64,000 nucleotides of DNA from positions 10,765 through 74,764 of the forward strand of contig CAYWIF010000014.1 of the NCBI GenBank assembly GCA_964458265.1, given 5' to 3'. Position numbers and translations under genes: made by a program. Under the pieces are notes generated by a model. The model ran no database searches. It worked only from the letters and a program-made list of their open reading frames with translations, and was not told the DNA's origin. The DNA comes from JAGVSR01 sp964458265 (lineage in GTDB: Bacteria > Pseudomonadota > Alphaproteobacteria > Rhizobiales > Hyphomicrobiaceae). Positions 17,488 to 27,289 of the stretch are shown piece by piece. Numbering within the stretch: the first letter of the stretch is position 1; each line of letters begins with the position of its first letter.

Positions 17488-18026
17488 GGATGTCTCCTCG
17501 TTGTTTGATAAACTGTGCGAACACGCGCTGGGCTCGCAGCGGCCGGACCTTTCATCGGCTCCGTGCCATGACTGCGATCTAGGAAGCCGTGCCGCTCACC
17601 GCCAGTCACGTTGCCGTTGGGCAAAAGCGTTGCGTTGTGATGCGGCGTGAGCAGCGCCGTCGCGGCGTTTTGACATGAAGAAAAGGAAAGGTTTTCCGGC
17701 CGCAAAAAGGCGAGTTCCATGCTGCGTTGCGACCCTTCGATCACTCACGCAGGATTGAGTGATCTGCTCAAAAGCCGCCGCCGGCGCTTCATCACCATCG
17801 CTTGAGTATGCGCGCCACAGGTCCCGATTGCACCGCGCCATGTGCAACTCCACGCCAGCCCGGCTCTCGGCCCCGCGCAACGCACGTCTTTTCGCAGCCC
17901 CGCATGCCATTGTTTGACGGCCCGCGCGGCGCGCCATAAACCGGCAGCACCGGACGGGCTTGCGTCGATTCCGAAAAGCCGGCGCGCCGCGATCCGGGTG
18001 ACGCGCGCCGTTGAAAAAGGCCACCG
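17488..18026. other. 539-bp spacer before murE with no supported gene
   Basis: This is the longest spacer without any gene or RNA in the window, lying between divergent transcription units. It holds a perfect 9-bp inverted repeat (17739-17764). Open frames across it are arginine- and alanine-rich with no family resemblance, so I call none. In many relatives this upstream flank of murE holds mraZ, rsmH, ftsL and ftsI; none is recognisable here. The murE promoter must lie here or just inside, but I see no convincing -35/-10 pair. Confidence 0.6.
17739..17764. promoter_or_regulatory. Perfect 9-bp inverted repeat, candidate operator upstream of murE
   Basis: Arms GATCACTCA (17739-17747) and TGAGTGATC (17756-17764) are separated by eight bases. 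No T-tract follows, so a terminator is unlikely. The 26-base dyad has the size of a site for a dimeric helix-turn-helix regulator. It is about 260 bases before the murE start and 250 bases from the PepSY-like start. Confidence 0.45.
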
Positions 18027-19475
18027 ATGCGGCTCTCCGACTTGTCAGCCGAAATTCCGTCCTCAGACCCGGCGGCAGGCAGCCTTGAGGTCACAGGCGT
18101 CACATCCGACAGCCGCGCCGTCGCGCCGGGCGATATTTTCGTCGCCATTCCCGGCATCAAAACCGATGGCGGGCGGTTCATTGCCGACGCCGAAGCGCGC
18201 GGAGCCGTCGCCGCCGTGGCGGCGGAGACCGCAAGCCTGCCGAACGGACTGAGGATTCCTGTGCTGCGGGTATCGGACCCGCGACGCGCCTTGGCAAAAA
18301 TCGCCGCACAAATTTATTCCGGCCAGCCGCCGGTCGTCGTTGCCGTCACCGGCACGAGCGGCAAAACGTCGGTCGCCGAATTCGCCCGCCAGATCTTTCA
18401 AGCCTGCGGTCATAGCGCCGCGTCGCTCGGCACCATCGGCGTCGTGTCGCCAAAATCGACGGTCTACGGTTCACTGACGACCCCCGATCCCGTCGCGCTT
18501 CACAAATCGCTCGCCGCCCTCGCCGCTGACGGCGTAACGCATCTCGCGATGGAAGCGTCGTCCCACGGCCTCGACCAGCACCGGCTCGACGGCGTGGAAA
18601 TTGCCGCCGCGGCTTTCACCAATCTCGGCCGCGACCACATGGATTATCATCCCACCGTCGAGGACTATTTCGCAGCCAAGATGCGCCTGTTCGAAAACCT
18701 GCTTGCCCCGGATCGCCCCGCCGTCATCAACCGCGACGGCGCCTATGCCAACGAAGCCGAGAAAATCGCGCGCCGCACGGGCCGTAACGTGCTCACGGTT
18801 GGCAGCAACGGCGAGACGATCAAACTCTTGTCCGTGGATGCCAACGGCTTTGCGCAACGCTTGACACTCTTGGCTCAAGGCGTAACGACCACGGTCGAAC
18901 TTCCGCTCGTCGGCGCCTATCAGGTCGAGAATGCGCTCGTCGCCGCCGGCCTCGCCATCGCTGCCAGCGAGGAACCTTCGCGCGTCCTCGCCGCGCTTCC
19001 CACGCTCAAAGGCGTCAAAGGCCGCCTCGAAATCATCGGGGAGCGAAACGGCGGTCTCGGCGTGGTCGACTACGCCCACAAGCCCGAAGCGCTGGCCGCT
19101 GCTCTCGACGCCTGCCGCCCGTTCGCCACCGGCCGCCTGATCTGCGTCTTTGGCTGCGGCGGCGACCGCGACCGCGGCAAGCGCCCGATCATGGGCCGCA
19201 TAGCGAGCGAGAAGTCCGACATTGTCATCGTCACCGACGACAACCCGCGCACCGAAGTCCCGGCCCGCATCCGCGCCGAAATCCTGAGCGGCGCAACCGG
19301 CGCAAGGGAAATTGGCGATCGCGCCGAAGCGATCCGCGCGGCCGTCGCGATGATGCGCCACGGCGATGTCGTCCTCGTCGCCGGCAAAGGCCACGAAACC
19401 GGCCAGATCGTCGGCGACACCATCCTCCCGTTCTCCGACCACGACATCCTGGCGGAGGCGCTGGGAACTCCATGA
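18027..19475 (+). CDS. murE: UDP-MurNAc-L-Ala-D-Glu:meso-diaminopimelate ligase
   Basis: A 482-residue cytoplasmic ATP-dependent ligase that adds meso-diaminopimelate to UDP-MurNAc-dipeptide. The N-terminal domain has the SDSRAVAPGDIFVA segment, the central P-loop is GTSGKTS at 109-115, and the conserved NLGRDHMDYHPT follows. DNPR at 405-408 is the motif that distinguishes diaminopimelate-adding MurE from lysine-adding enzymes. AAAAAGG is six bases before the ATG. It is the first gene of the mur/fts cluster here and overlaps murF by ATGA, implying coupled translation. Confidence 0.96.
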   Translation: MRLSDLSAEIPSSDPAAGSLEVTGVTSDSRAVAPGDIFVAIPGIKTDGGRFIADAEARGAVAAVAAETASLPNGLRIPVLRVSDPRRALAKIAAQIYSGQPPVVVAVTGTSGKTSVAEFARQIFQACGHSAASLGTIGVVSPKSTVYGSLTTPDPVALHKSLAALAADGVTHLAMEASSHGLDQHRLDGVEIAAAAFTNLGRDHMDYHPTVEDYFAAKMRLFENLLAPDRPAVINRDGAYANEAEKIARRTGRNVLTVGSNGETIKLLSVDANGFAQRLTLLAQGVTTTVELPLVGAYQVENALVAAGLAIAASEEPSRVLAALPTLKGVKGRLEIIGERNGGLGVVDYAHKPEALAAALDACRPFATGRLICVFGCGGDRDRGKRPIMGRIASEKSDIVIVTDDNPRTEVPARIRAEILSGATGAREIGDRAEAIRAAVAMMRHGDVVLVAGKGHETGQIVGDTILPFSDHDILAEALGTP

Positions 19476-20941
19476 CGCGCGCCCCACTCTGGTCGTTCGA
19501 CGAACTCGTCCGCGCCTCCGGCGGCGCCGCCACAGGCAAAGCAGATCGCACCATTACCGGCTTTTCCATCGATACCCGCACGCTCGAACCCGGTGACGTT
19601 TTCGTCGCTCTCAAGGATCAGCGCGACGGCCACGACTTTGTTGCCGCCGCCTTTGCCAGGGGTGCCGCAGCCGCCATCGTCGCGGAAGACTACGTTGCCA
19701 AGGACGGCGACGGCACACTGATCCGCATCCGCGATCCGCTGCGCGCCCTCGAAGCGATCGGCCGCGCGGCCCGCGCGCGTTTGGCACCCGGGGCCCGCGT
19801 CATCGCCGTCACCGGCAGCGTCGGTAAGACGACGACCAAGGAAATGCTGCGCCTTGCGTTCTCCGCGCTGGGCGCCACGCACGCCTCCGAAAAATCTTAC
19901 AATAATCACTGGGGCGTGCCGCTCACTCTCGCCCGGATGCCGGCGACCACGCGCTATGGCATCTTCGAAATCGGCATGAACCACGCAGGCGAAATCACGC
20001 CGCTGGCGGGCATGGTCCGCCCGCACGTCGCACTCGTCACCACCGTCGAGAACGCACACATCGAAAACTTCGCCAACGAAGACGGCATCGCCGACGCCAA
20101 GGCTGAAATTTTCACGAGCCTCGAACCGGGCGGCACCGCGCTCATCAATCTCGACAATCGCCACGCCGCCCGCCTCGTCGCTGCGGCCCGCGCCTGTGGG
20201 GCGCACGTCACCGGGATCACGAAAGACTGCGGCGTCTCCGATGCCGTGGCCGAATTCGGCGTCGATGACATCGTCGCTCTCGCCGCTCACCGCATGACGC
20301 CCACCACCAGCGAAGGCGAAATCATCCGCCCTGGTGGCCGCAGCCCTCTTGCAGTCACTATTCGAGCCATTGGCCTGCACATGCTGACGAACGCCTTGTT
20401 CGTCTCCGCCGCACTCGACGCCGCGGGTGCGGACACGCAAGCCGGCCTAGCCGCTCTTGCCGCGTTCTCGCCTCCGAAGGGACGCGGCTCCCGCACGAGG
20501 TTGCAAACGGACGGCGGCGAAATTCTCCTCATCGACGAAAGCTACAACGCCAACCCGGCGTCCATGTGCGCCGCCTTGGCGATCTTTCCCACCTTGCCGC
20601 GAAGCGATTTTCCCCGCCGCGTTGCTGTGCTCGGCGACATGCTGGAGTTGGGCTCCGAATCGCCCGCCCTGCACGCCGGCCTCTGGAATGCCATCGACGG
20701 CGCGGGCGTCGATTTGGTCTTTGCCGCCGGTCCGAACATGGCGCACCTTTATGAGCGGGTACCGGCCGGCCGCCAAGGCGCCTGGGCAAAAACCTCCGCC
20801 GAGTTGGAACGCCATCTTCTGTCCGCGCTTCGGCCCGGCGACGCTGTGATGGTCAAAGGCTCGAATGGCTCGAAAATGGGCCTCCTCGTCGCGGCGTTGT
20901 TGGCCACATTCGGCCCGGCAGAGACAGGTCCGGCGGAGTAG
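19472..20941 (+). CDS. murF: UDP-MurNAc-tripeptide:D-Ala-D-Ala ligase
   Basis: The 489-residue ligase attaches D-Ala-D-Ala to complete the UDP-MurNAc-pentapeptide. It has the Mur ligase N-terminal domain (TGFSIDTRTLEPGDVFVAL), the P-loop AVTGSVGKTTTKEM, the segment SEKSYNNHWGVPLTL typical of MurF and a C-terminal LIDESYNANPASM motif. Its ATG overlaps the murE stop by four bases. Its dipeptide substrate is made by Ddl, encoded nine kilobases downstream in the same cluster. Confidence 0.96.
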   Translation: MTRAPLWSFDELVRASGGAATGKADRTITGFSIDTRTLEPGDVFVALKDQRDGHDFVAAAFARGAAAAIVAEDYVAKDGDGTLIRIRDPLRALEAIGRAARARLAPGARVIAVTGSVGKTTTKEMLRLAFSALGATHASEKSYNNHWGVPLTLARMPATTRYGIFEIGMNHAGEITPLAGMVRPHVALVTTVENAHIENFANEDGIADAKAEIFTSLEPGGTALINLDNRHAARLVAAARACGAHVTGITKDCGVSDAVAEFGVDDIVALAAHRMTPTTSEGEIIRPGGRSPLAVTIRAIGLHMLTNALFVSAALDAAGADTQAGLAALAAFSPPKGRGSRTRLQTDGGEILLIDESYNANPASMCAALAIFPTLPRSDFPRRVAVLGDMLELGSESPALHAGLWNAIDGAGVDLVFAAGPNMAHLYERVPAGRQGAWAKTSAELERHLLSALRPGDAVMVKGSNGSKMGLLVAALLATFGPAETGPAE

Positions 20942-21000
20942 GCTAAAGGAGTTCGGCGCCGCCACGGCCGGGTGCCGCGGGGGACGGGGAGTGACGACGC

Positions 21001-22083
21001 ATGCTCTATGAGCTGGCCCAATTCGGCGACCAGATCGGTCTGCTCAACGTTTTCCGCTACATCACGTTCCGCACCGGCGGCGCGATCTTCACCGCACTCC
21101 TGTTCGTCTTGCTGTTCGGCCCGGCGATCATCGACCTGCTCCGCCTGAAACAGGGCAAGGGCCAGCCGATCCGCGACGACGGGCCAATCACGCATCTCGC
21201 CAAGCGCGGAACGCCGACCATGGGCGGACTGATGATCCTCGCCAGCGTCACGTTTTCCACGCTGATGTGGTCGGACTGGTCGAACATGTATGTCTGGGTC
21301 GTCCTCGGCGTCACGCTCGCCTATGGCGCGATTGGCTTTTACGACGACTATCTCAAGGTCACCAAGCAGCATGCCAGCGGCTTCGGCGGCAAGGCGCGGC
21401 TTGGCATCGAATTGATCGTCGCGGCGCTTGCGGCCTGGTGCATCATGCAGCTCTCCGCGCCGGCACTTTCCGGCCAGCTTGCCGTCCCCTTCTTCAAGGA
21501 CACGCTGATCTACCTGGGGCCGGCTTTCGTCCTGCTCGGGATGCTTGTGATCGCCGGCGCCGGCAACGCGGTGAACTTGACCGATGGCCTCGATGGTTTG
21601 GCGATTGTGCCGGTCATGATCGCCGCCGCCACATTCGGCCTCATCGCCTATCTGATCGGGTCGGAGAAATTTGCAGCCCACCTCCAGATCCACTACGTCA
21701 CCGGAACCGCCGAACTTTCCGTCATCTGCGGCGCGCTGATCGGGGCCGGGTTGGGCTTCCTCTGGTTCAACGCCCCGCCCGCCATGATCTTCATGGGTGA
21801 CACAGGCTCACTTGCCTTGGGCGGCGCGCTCGGTGCAATCGCCGTGGCGACCAAGCACGAAATCGTCCTGGCGATTGTCGGCGGGCTGTTCGTGCTTGAA
21901 ACCCTCTCGGTTGTCATTCAGGTCGCGTCATACAAAATGACGGGCAAGCGTGTCTTCCGCATGGCCCCGCTGCATCATCACTTTGAACAGAAGGGCTGGC
22001 AGGAAAGCACGGTCGTCGTGCGCTTCTGGATCATTTCCGTCATCCTCGCGCTCGTCGGTCTTGCCACCCTCAAGCTGCGCTGA
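21001..22083 (+). CDS. mraY: Phospho-MurNAc-pentapeptide translocase
   Basis: A 360-residue polytopic membrane enzyme that transfers phospho-MurNAc-pentapeptide to undecaprenyl phosphate, making lipid I. About ten hydrophobic segments are visible. Conserved cytoplasmic motifs are PTMGGLMI near residue 75, the acidic pair in GFYDDYLKV, NLTDGLDGLA, and the HHHFEQKGW loop near the C-terminus. GGGGAG lies nine bases before the ATG. The 59-base spacer after murF is one of the few gaps in the cluster. Confidence 0.97.
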   Translation: MLYELAQFGDQIGLLNVFRYITFRTGGAIFTALLFVLLFGPAIIDLLRLKQGKGQPIRDDGPITHLAKRGTPTMGGLMILASVTFSTLMWSDWSNMYVWVVLGVTLAYGAIGFYDDYLKVTKQHASGFGGKARLGIELIVAALAAWCIMQLSAPALSGQLAVPFFKDTLIYLGPAFVLLGMLVIAGAGNAVNLTDGLDGLAIVPVMIAAATFGLIAYLIGSEKFAAHLQIHYVTGTAELSVICGALIGAGLGFLWFNAPPAMIFMGDTGSLALGGALGAIAVATKHEIVLAIVGGLFVLETLSVVIQVASYKMTGKRVFRMAPLHHHFEQKGWQESTVVVRFWIISVILALVGLATLKLR

Positions 22084-22097
22084 CGGGCCCCCCAGAC

Positions 22098-23474
22098 ATG
22101 ATCCCGATCACCAGCTTCTCCGGCCTCGACGTTGCGGTATTCGGGCTGGGCGCATCGGGCACCGCTACGGCGCGGGCTCTCATTGAGGGCGGCGCCCGCG
22201 TCTCTGCGTGGGACGACAATCCAGAGAGCCGCGCGGCAGCCGAAGCGGAAGGCATTCCCCTAGTTGACCTCTTCCGCGAAGACTGGGCGCGCTTCGCCGC
22301 GCTGATCCTTGCGCCGGGCGTACCCTTGACCCATCCCGAACCGCACTGGACGGTTCAGAAGGCGGAATCGGCCGGCGTCGAAGTCATCGGCGACATCGAA
22401 CTCTTCTGCCGTGAACGAGCCGGCGTTTGCCCGCAAGCGCCCTTCATCGCCATCACCGGCACCAACGGTAAATCGACGACCACCGCTCTGATTGCCCACA
22501 TCCTGAGAGAAGCCGGCCGCGACGTTCAACTCGGCGGCAACATCGGCCGCGCAATTCTCACGCTCGAACCGCTGACCCCCGAGCGCGTCTATGTCGTCGA
22601 ATGCTCGTCGTTCCAGATCGATCTAGCGCCCACTATCCGTCCAAGTGTCGGCGTTCTCCTGAACGTCACCCCCGATCATCTCGACCGGCATGGCACCATT
22701 GAACGATACGCCGGTGTGAAGGAGCGCCTGATCGCGGGTGCCGACGCAGCCCTCGTCGTGGTCGATGATGGCTGGACTCGCGCGATTGCCGGGAAATATT
22801 CATCCGTCGAAAAGCAAATTCTCACCGCTTCGACACTGGGCGACGCCGACCTTACGTTTTCCGGCTCGACGGTATTTTTCCGGCAGGAAGCTGTCGCCGA
22901 TCTAGCCGGCGTCGCGTCGCTTCGCGGCCGTCACAACGGTGAGAATGCCTGCGCGGCCTACGGCGCACTGCGTCTCGCCGGGTTGCGCGGCGACGAAATC
23001 GTACCCCACATGCTGACCTATCCGGGGCTCGCTCACCGCATGGAAGAAGTCGGCCGTATCGGCGCCACGCTCTTCATCAACGACAGCAAGGCGACGAATG
23101 CGGAAAGCACGGAGAAGGCGCTCGCCGCTTGGCCGGGGGGCATTCATGTTATTCTCGGCGGCAAGGCGAAGGACGCCGGCATAGAAGCGCTGCGACCTTA
23201 TTTTCCACGGATCGCGAAAGCCTACCTCATCGGCGCAGCAACCGAAATGTTCGCCGCGACGCTCGGGCCGGACGTACCCTTTGAAGCCTGCGGAACAATG
23301 GATGTTGCCGTCAGCAAAGCGACGGAAGCGGCACTTCGCTCCGGCGCCGATGAGAGTGTCGTACTTCTCTCTCCGGCCTGCGCTTCCTTCGACCAGTACC
23401 GGAACTTCGAGGAGCGGGGCGACCATTTCCGCCGGCTCGTGGCCGAGGAAATAGCCCGCCGCGCGGCGCCATGA
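22098..23474 (+). CDS. murD: UDP-MurNAc-L-alanine:D-glutamate ligase
   Basis: A 458-residue cytoplasmic Mur ligase adding D-glutamate to UDP-MurNAc-L-Ala. It begins with a Rossmann-like UDP-binding domain (DVAVFGLGASGTATARAL). The P-loop is ITGTNGKSTTTAL, followed by NVTPDHLDRHGT and the C-terminal NDSKATNAEST and ILGGKAKDAG segments. It follows mraY by 14 bases, and its stop overlaps the ftsW start (ATGA). Confidence 0.96.
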   Translation: MIPITSFSGLDVAVFGLGASGTATARALIEGGARVSAWDDNPESRAAAEAEGIPLVDLFREDWARFAALILAPGVPLTHPEPHWTVQKAESAGVEVIGDIELFCRERAGVCPQAPFIAITGTNGKSTTTALIAHILREAGRDVQLGGNIGRAILTLEPLTPERVYVVECSSFQIDLAPTIRPSVGVLLNVTPDHLDRHGTIERYAGVKERLIAGADAALVVVDDGWTRAIAGKYSSVEKQILTASTLGDADLTFSGSTVFFRQEAVADLAGVASLRGRHNGENACAAYGALRLAGLRGDEIVPHMLTYPGLAHRMEEVGRIGATLFINDSKATNAESTEKALAAWPGGIHVILGGKAKDAGIEALRPYFPRIAKAYLIGAATEMFAATLGPDVPFEACGTMDVAVSKATEAALRSGADESVVLLSPACASFDQYRNFEERGDHFRRLVAEEIARRAAP

Positions 23475-24577
23475 GTTTCTCGCGCGAAGATCGCAGCCGC
23501 TTAGCGGGATGGTGGTTTACCGTCGATCATGTTTTGCTTGTCGCGATCCTGATCCTCATCGGCGCGGGGCTCGTGTTCTCGCTGGCCGCCAGTCCCGCGG
23601 TCGCATTGAAAAAGGGGCTTCCTCCCTATTATTTCGTCGAGCGCCATCTCATCTTCTCCGCGTTGGGTGCGCTCATCCTCGTCGCGCTGTCGTTTCTGAC
23701 CACGCGCGAAGTCCGCCGCTTCGCCTTGACTTTGCTGATCGTCGCGTTTGTGGGTCTCGTGGCCGTGCATCTGATCGGTCGCGAAATCAATGGCGCGCGC
23801 CGCTGGCTGTCCCTTGGCGGTCACTCCATTCAGCCCTCGGAATTCCTGAAGCCCGCATTCGTCGTGATCTCCGCTTGGCTCCTCGCCGAGGCGCGCACCC
23901 GCCCGGAAATGCCTGGGCTGTGGATCGCGACCGGCCTTTTTGCAGCGGTTGCGTCGTTTCTCATTCTCCAGCCTGATGTCGGCCAGACGCTGCTTTTGAG
24001 CCTTGTTTGGGGCGCGCTCTTCTTCGTCTCCGGTCAGCCGCTCGTCTACGCCGCCGCCATCGTCGCACTGGGACTTGCCGCCATCTACGGCGCTTACATC
24101 ACGTTTCCACATGTCGAATCCCGCATCGACCGCTTTCTCGATCCCGCGCCGGGCGACAACAGTCAGGTTGACCGCGCTCTGCAGTCGTTCACGCAAGGCG
24201 GATTTTTTGGCCGTGGTCCTGGTGAAGGTACGATCAAAACGTCGCTGCCGGACGCCCATACCGATTTCATCTTCGCCGTCATTGCAGAGGAGTACGGTGC
24301 CATCGCCTGCCTCGCCATCGCTCTGCTCTTTGCCTTCATCGTGCTTCGCGCGCTTTATCGCGCGGGGCAGGAGCCGGACCTGTCGCTCAAACTGGGCATC
24401 ATCGGCCTTGCCCTGGTGTTCGGCTTTCAGGCCCTGATCAACATGGGGGTCAATGTCGGTCTGCTTCCTGCCAAAGGCATTACGCTGCCCTACCTGTCGG
24501 CTGGCGGTTCCTCCACGCTGGCGATCTCGGTCACACTCGGCATGTTGCTCGCATTGACGAGACGCCGTGCCACTTGA
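23471..24577 (+). CDS. ftsW: Divisome SEDS glycosyltransferase FtsW
   Basis: A 368-residue SEDS protein with about ten membrane segments that polymerises lipid II into septal glycan together with its partner transpeptidase FtsI. Signature motifs are REINGARRWLSLGGHSIQPSEFLKPAF in the first half (given here in parts: INGARRWL, QPSEFLKP), RIDRFLDP, and GFQALINMGVNVGLLP with LPYLSAGGSS near the end. The ATG overlaps the murD stop. The cognate ftsI is not in this window, although it usually lies upstream of murE. Confidence 0.95.
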   Translation: MSFSREDRSRLAGWWFTVDHVLLVAILILIGAGLVFSLAASPAVALKKGLPPYYFVERHLIFSALGALILVALSFLTTREVRRFALTLLIVAFVGLVAVHLIGREINGARRWLSLGGHSIQPSEFLKPAFVVISAWLLAEARTRPEMPGLWIATGLFAAVASFLILQPDVGQTLLLSLVWGALFFVSGQPLVYAAAIVALGLAAIYGAYITFPHVESRIDRFLDPAPGDNSQVDRALQSFTQGGFFGRGPGEGTIKTSLPDAHTDFIFAVIAEEYGAIACLAIALLFAFIVLRALYRAGQEPDLSLKLGIIGLALVFGFQALINMGVNVGLLPAKGITLPYLSAGGSSTLAISVTLGMLLALTRRRAT

Positions 24578-24654
24578 ACGGCCGCCGCTACAATCCAGAA
24601 ACCGCCGTGATTGGCTGCCAAGAGCCGCCGTGGATAGGAAGAAGCACCACAACA

Positions 24655-25788
24655 ATGGCCCGGAACCAAACCATTCTCCTCGCCGCCGGCGGCACCGGCG
24701 GCCACCTGTTTCCGGCCTACGCACTCGCGGAGGAACTCGGCCGTCGCGATTATGCGGTCGATCTCGTCACGGACATGCGCGGTGACCGTTATGGCACCGG
24801 ATTTCCCGCGCGCACCATCCACCAGGTCCCGTCGGCCACTCTGGCTTCGAAGTCGCCGCTCGAGGTCGCAAAAACCGGCCTGACACTGACGCGCGGGATC
24901 TTGGCCGCGCGCAAACTCATGCAGGACGTTCGCCCTGCCGTTGTCGTCGGCTTCGGCGGTTACCCGACGTTTCCCCCACTGCTCGCCGCCCGCCAATTCC
25001 GCATCCCGGCGATGCTGCACGAACAAAACGCCGTGCTTGGCCGCGCCAATAAGATGCTCGCCCGCCGGGTCGATGCCATCGCGACGTCGTTCGAAGCGAC
25101 CAAATTTCTGGACGGGCCGCTGCTCGCCAAGGCCCGCGTCACCGGCAACCCGGTGCGTGGCATCGTGATCGAAGCAGCCGCCACCCCCTATCCGCCGGTC
25201 GGACCGAGCGACCCCTTCACGCTGCTCGTCTTCGGTGGCAGTCAGGGCGCGCGGTACTTCTCCGAGGCGGTACCGCCGGCCCTCAACCTCCTGCCTCCCA
25301 ACCTGCGAAATCGACTGAACGTCGTTCAACAAGCTCGGGAGGAAGATCTGGCCAGCGTTCGCGATGCCTACGCAACCAGCGGCATCACCGCCGACGTGGC
25401 CCCGTTCTTTAAGGACCTGCCCGCGCGCATTGCTGCGTCCCACCTTGTCGTTGGCCGTGCCGGCGCATCGACGGTGGCCGAACTGACCGTCATCGGCCGC
25501 CCGTCTATTCTGGTGCCCTTGCCGCATTCCCTTGATAACGATCAGTTGCAAAATGCCTCGCGCCTTGCCGAATCGGGGGGGGCTTGGTGTATCGAACAAA
25601 AGACACTGAGCCCGGAAAGGCTCTCGGGCGAGATTGCGCGGCTTATGGAGGCTGGCGCGGTGCTTCGCGAAGCAGCAGAGTGTGCCAGGAAGCAAGGGCG
25701 TCCCGATGCCGTTGTCCGGCTCGCGTCGCTCGTGGAAGAACTCGCGGGAGCAGCCTCCACCGCTTCACCGGTCCCCGGCCGCGGCTAG
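24655..25788 (+). CDS. murG: Lipid II-forming GlcNAc transferase
   Basis: A 377-residue peripheral membrane GT28 glycosyltransferase that adds GlcNAc to lipid I. The N-terminal glycine-rich loop ILLAAGGTGGHLFPA, the GFGGYPTFPPLLAA loop, HEQNAVLGRAN and the C-terminal donor-binding GRAGASTVAEL segment are all present. I start at ATG 24655 (MARNQTILLAAGG), where homology should begin. A TTG at 24574 overlapping the ftsW stop would add 27 residues of no recognised kind. The next gene, murC, begins 55 bases after its stop. Confidence 0.95.
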   Translation: MARNQTILLAAGGTGGHLFPAYALAEELGRRDYAVDLVTDMRGDRYGTGFPARTIHQVPSATLASKSPLEVAKTGLTLTRGILAARKLMQDVRPAVVVGFGGYPTFPPLLAARQFRIPAMLHEQNAVLGRANKMLARRVDAIATSFEATKFLDGPLLAKARVTGNPVRGIVIEAAATPYPPVGPSDPFTLLVFGGSQGARYFSEAVPPALNLLPPNLRNRLNVVQQAREEDLASVRDAYATSGITADVAPFFKDLPARIAASHLVVGRAGASTVAELTVIGRPSILVPLPHSLDNDQLQNASRLAESGGAWCIEQKTLSPERLSGEIARLMEAGAVLREAAECARKQGRPDAVVRLASLVEELAGAASTASPVPGRG

Positions 25789-25843
25789 TTGCAACCTCCG
25801 GCCGCGGTTCCTCGCCAAACCTGACGGGACATTAGACACGACG

Positions 25844-27265
25844 ATGCAGATACCCCGCGACGCAGGCACGTTCCACATCATCGGCATTGGCGGCATCGGC
25901 ATGAGCGCCATCGCCGAGATCCTGCTCGCCAAAGGGTTTGCGGTCCAGGGCAGCGACCAGAAGGAAAGCGCCAACGTTCGCCGGCTGCGCGCCAAAGGCG
26001 TGCGCGTCTTCATCGGTCACGACGCCGTCAACCTCGTCGGCGCGAAGAACATCATCATTTCCACCGCCGTCAAACCCGGCAATCCCGAACTCGAAGCCGC
26101 TCGCCAGAAAGGCATCACCATCATCCGCCGCGCCGAAGCTCTGGCCGAGCTGATGCGTCTCTATTCGACGATCTCGGTCACTGGCACCCACGGCAAGACG
26201 ACAACGACGTCCCTCGTCTCCACCATCTTCGAAAAAGCCGGCACCGATCCGACCGTCATCACCGGCGGCATCATCAATGCGTGGGGTTCCAACGCGCGCC
26301 TCGGTAAGGGCCGCTGGATGATCGTCGAGGCCGACGAGAGCGACGGCACGTTCGTGCGGCTTCCCACCGAGATCGGTATCGTCACCAACATCGATCCCGA
26401 GCATCTCGACTACTTCAAGACCGTCGAGAACATGCACGCCGAATACGCAGCCTTCTACCGCAACATTCCCTTCTACGGGCTGGCGGTCACCTGCATCGAT
26501 CACCTCATCGTGCGCGGGATGATCGAGCGGCTGGACATGCGCCGCGACGGCCGGCGGCTTCTCACTTATGGCGTTTCCGAAGGCGCCGACTTGCGCCTCC
26601 TCGGCAGCCGGCAGGAGGGCTTCACGACCATTTTCGACGCCGCGCTCTCGTCGCGCGTGAGCGGCGGGCAACGCGTCATTCAGGGCTGGCAGATCCCGAT
26701 TCCCGGTCACCACAACGCACTCAATGCGCTCGCCGCCATCGCGGTCGCCGCCGAAGCCGGCATTGCCGACGATGTGATCCGGGCCGGCCTTGCCGAATTC
26801 TCCGGCGTCAAGCGCCGCTTTCAGCCGACCGGCCAGTGGAACGGCATCCAGATCTACGACGACTACGGCCATCACCCGATCGAAATTGCCGCCGTTCTCC
26901 AGGCAGCCCGCGCCGGCGCCAAGGGCAGCGTCATCGCGGTTTGCGAACCCCATCGCTATTCGCGCGTCAGCGACCTTTTCGCCGAATTCTGCGCCTGCTT
27001 CCGCGATGCCGACAGCGTCATCGTCGCCCCGCTCTACTCTGCCGGAGAAGCGCCGGTCGAGGGCATCGATCAGCACGCGCTCGCCGAAGGCATCCGTGCG
27101 ACGGGCCACCGCGCCGTGACCTCCGTCGATCATCCCGCCGACATCGTGCCGCTTCTGCGCCGCTACGGCCGCCCCGGCGACATGGTCGTCTGCCTCGGTG
27201 CGGGCAACTCGACCGAATGGGCGGCAAGCTTGCCGCAATGGCTCTCTGCCCAGGCCGCCGAATAG
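25844..27265 (+). CDS. murC: UDP-MurNAc:L-alanine ligase
   Basis: A 473-residue Mur ligase that adds the first residue, L-alanine, to UDP-MurNAc. The N-terminal domain has FHIIGIGGIGMSAIAEIL, the P-loop is VTGTHGKTTTTSLV, and EADESDGTFVRL, NIDPEHLDYF and the C-terminal IYDDYGHHPIEI and CEPHRYSR motifs are MurC-specific. The start at ATG 25844 fits the usual N-terminus; the open frame extends far upstream into murG in another register and that part is not coding for MurC. Confidence 0.96.
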   Translation: MQIPRDAGTFHIIGIGGIGMSAIAEILLAKGFAVQGSDQKESANVRRLRAKGVRVFIGHDAVNLVGAKNIIISTAVKPGNPELEAARQKGITIIRRAEALAELMRLYSTISVTGTHGKTTTTSLVSTIFEKAGTDPTVITGGIINAWGSNARLGKGRWMIVEADESDGTFVRLPTEIGIVTNIDPEHLDYFKTVENMHAEYAAFYRNIPFYGLAVTCIDHLIVRGMIERLDMRRDGRRLLTYGVSEGADLRLLGSRQEGFTTIFDAALSSRVSGGQRVIQGWQIPIPGHHNALNALAAIAVAAEAGIADDVIRAGLAEFSGVKRRFQPTGQWNGIQIYDDYGHHPIEIAAVLQAARAGAKGSVIAVCEPHRYSRVSDLFAEFCACFRDADSVIVAPLYSAGEAPVEGIDQHALAEGIRATGHRAVTSVDHPADIVPLLRRYGRPGDMVVCLGAGNSTEWAASLPQWLSAQAAE

Positions 27266-27289
27266 CGCCCTTTCAAAGGCCACGACGCA

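Noticed and set aside
17596..18024. 142-codon minus-strand frame in the gap before murE
   Set aside because: Arginine/alanine-rich with no motif, and no Shine-Dalgarno sequence was noted; likely a chance frame in GC-rich DNA.
24574..24654. 27-codon N-terminal extension of MurG from a TTG overlapping ftsW
   Set aside because: The family N-terminus begins at MARNQTILLAAGG; the extension has no likeness to MurG.
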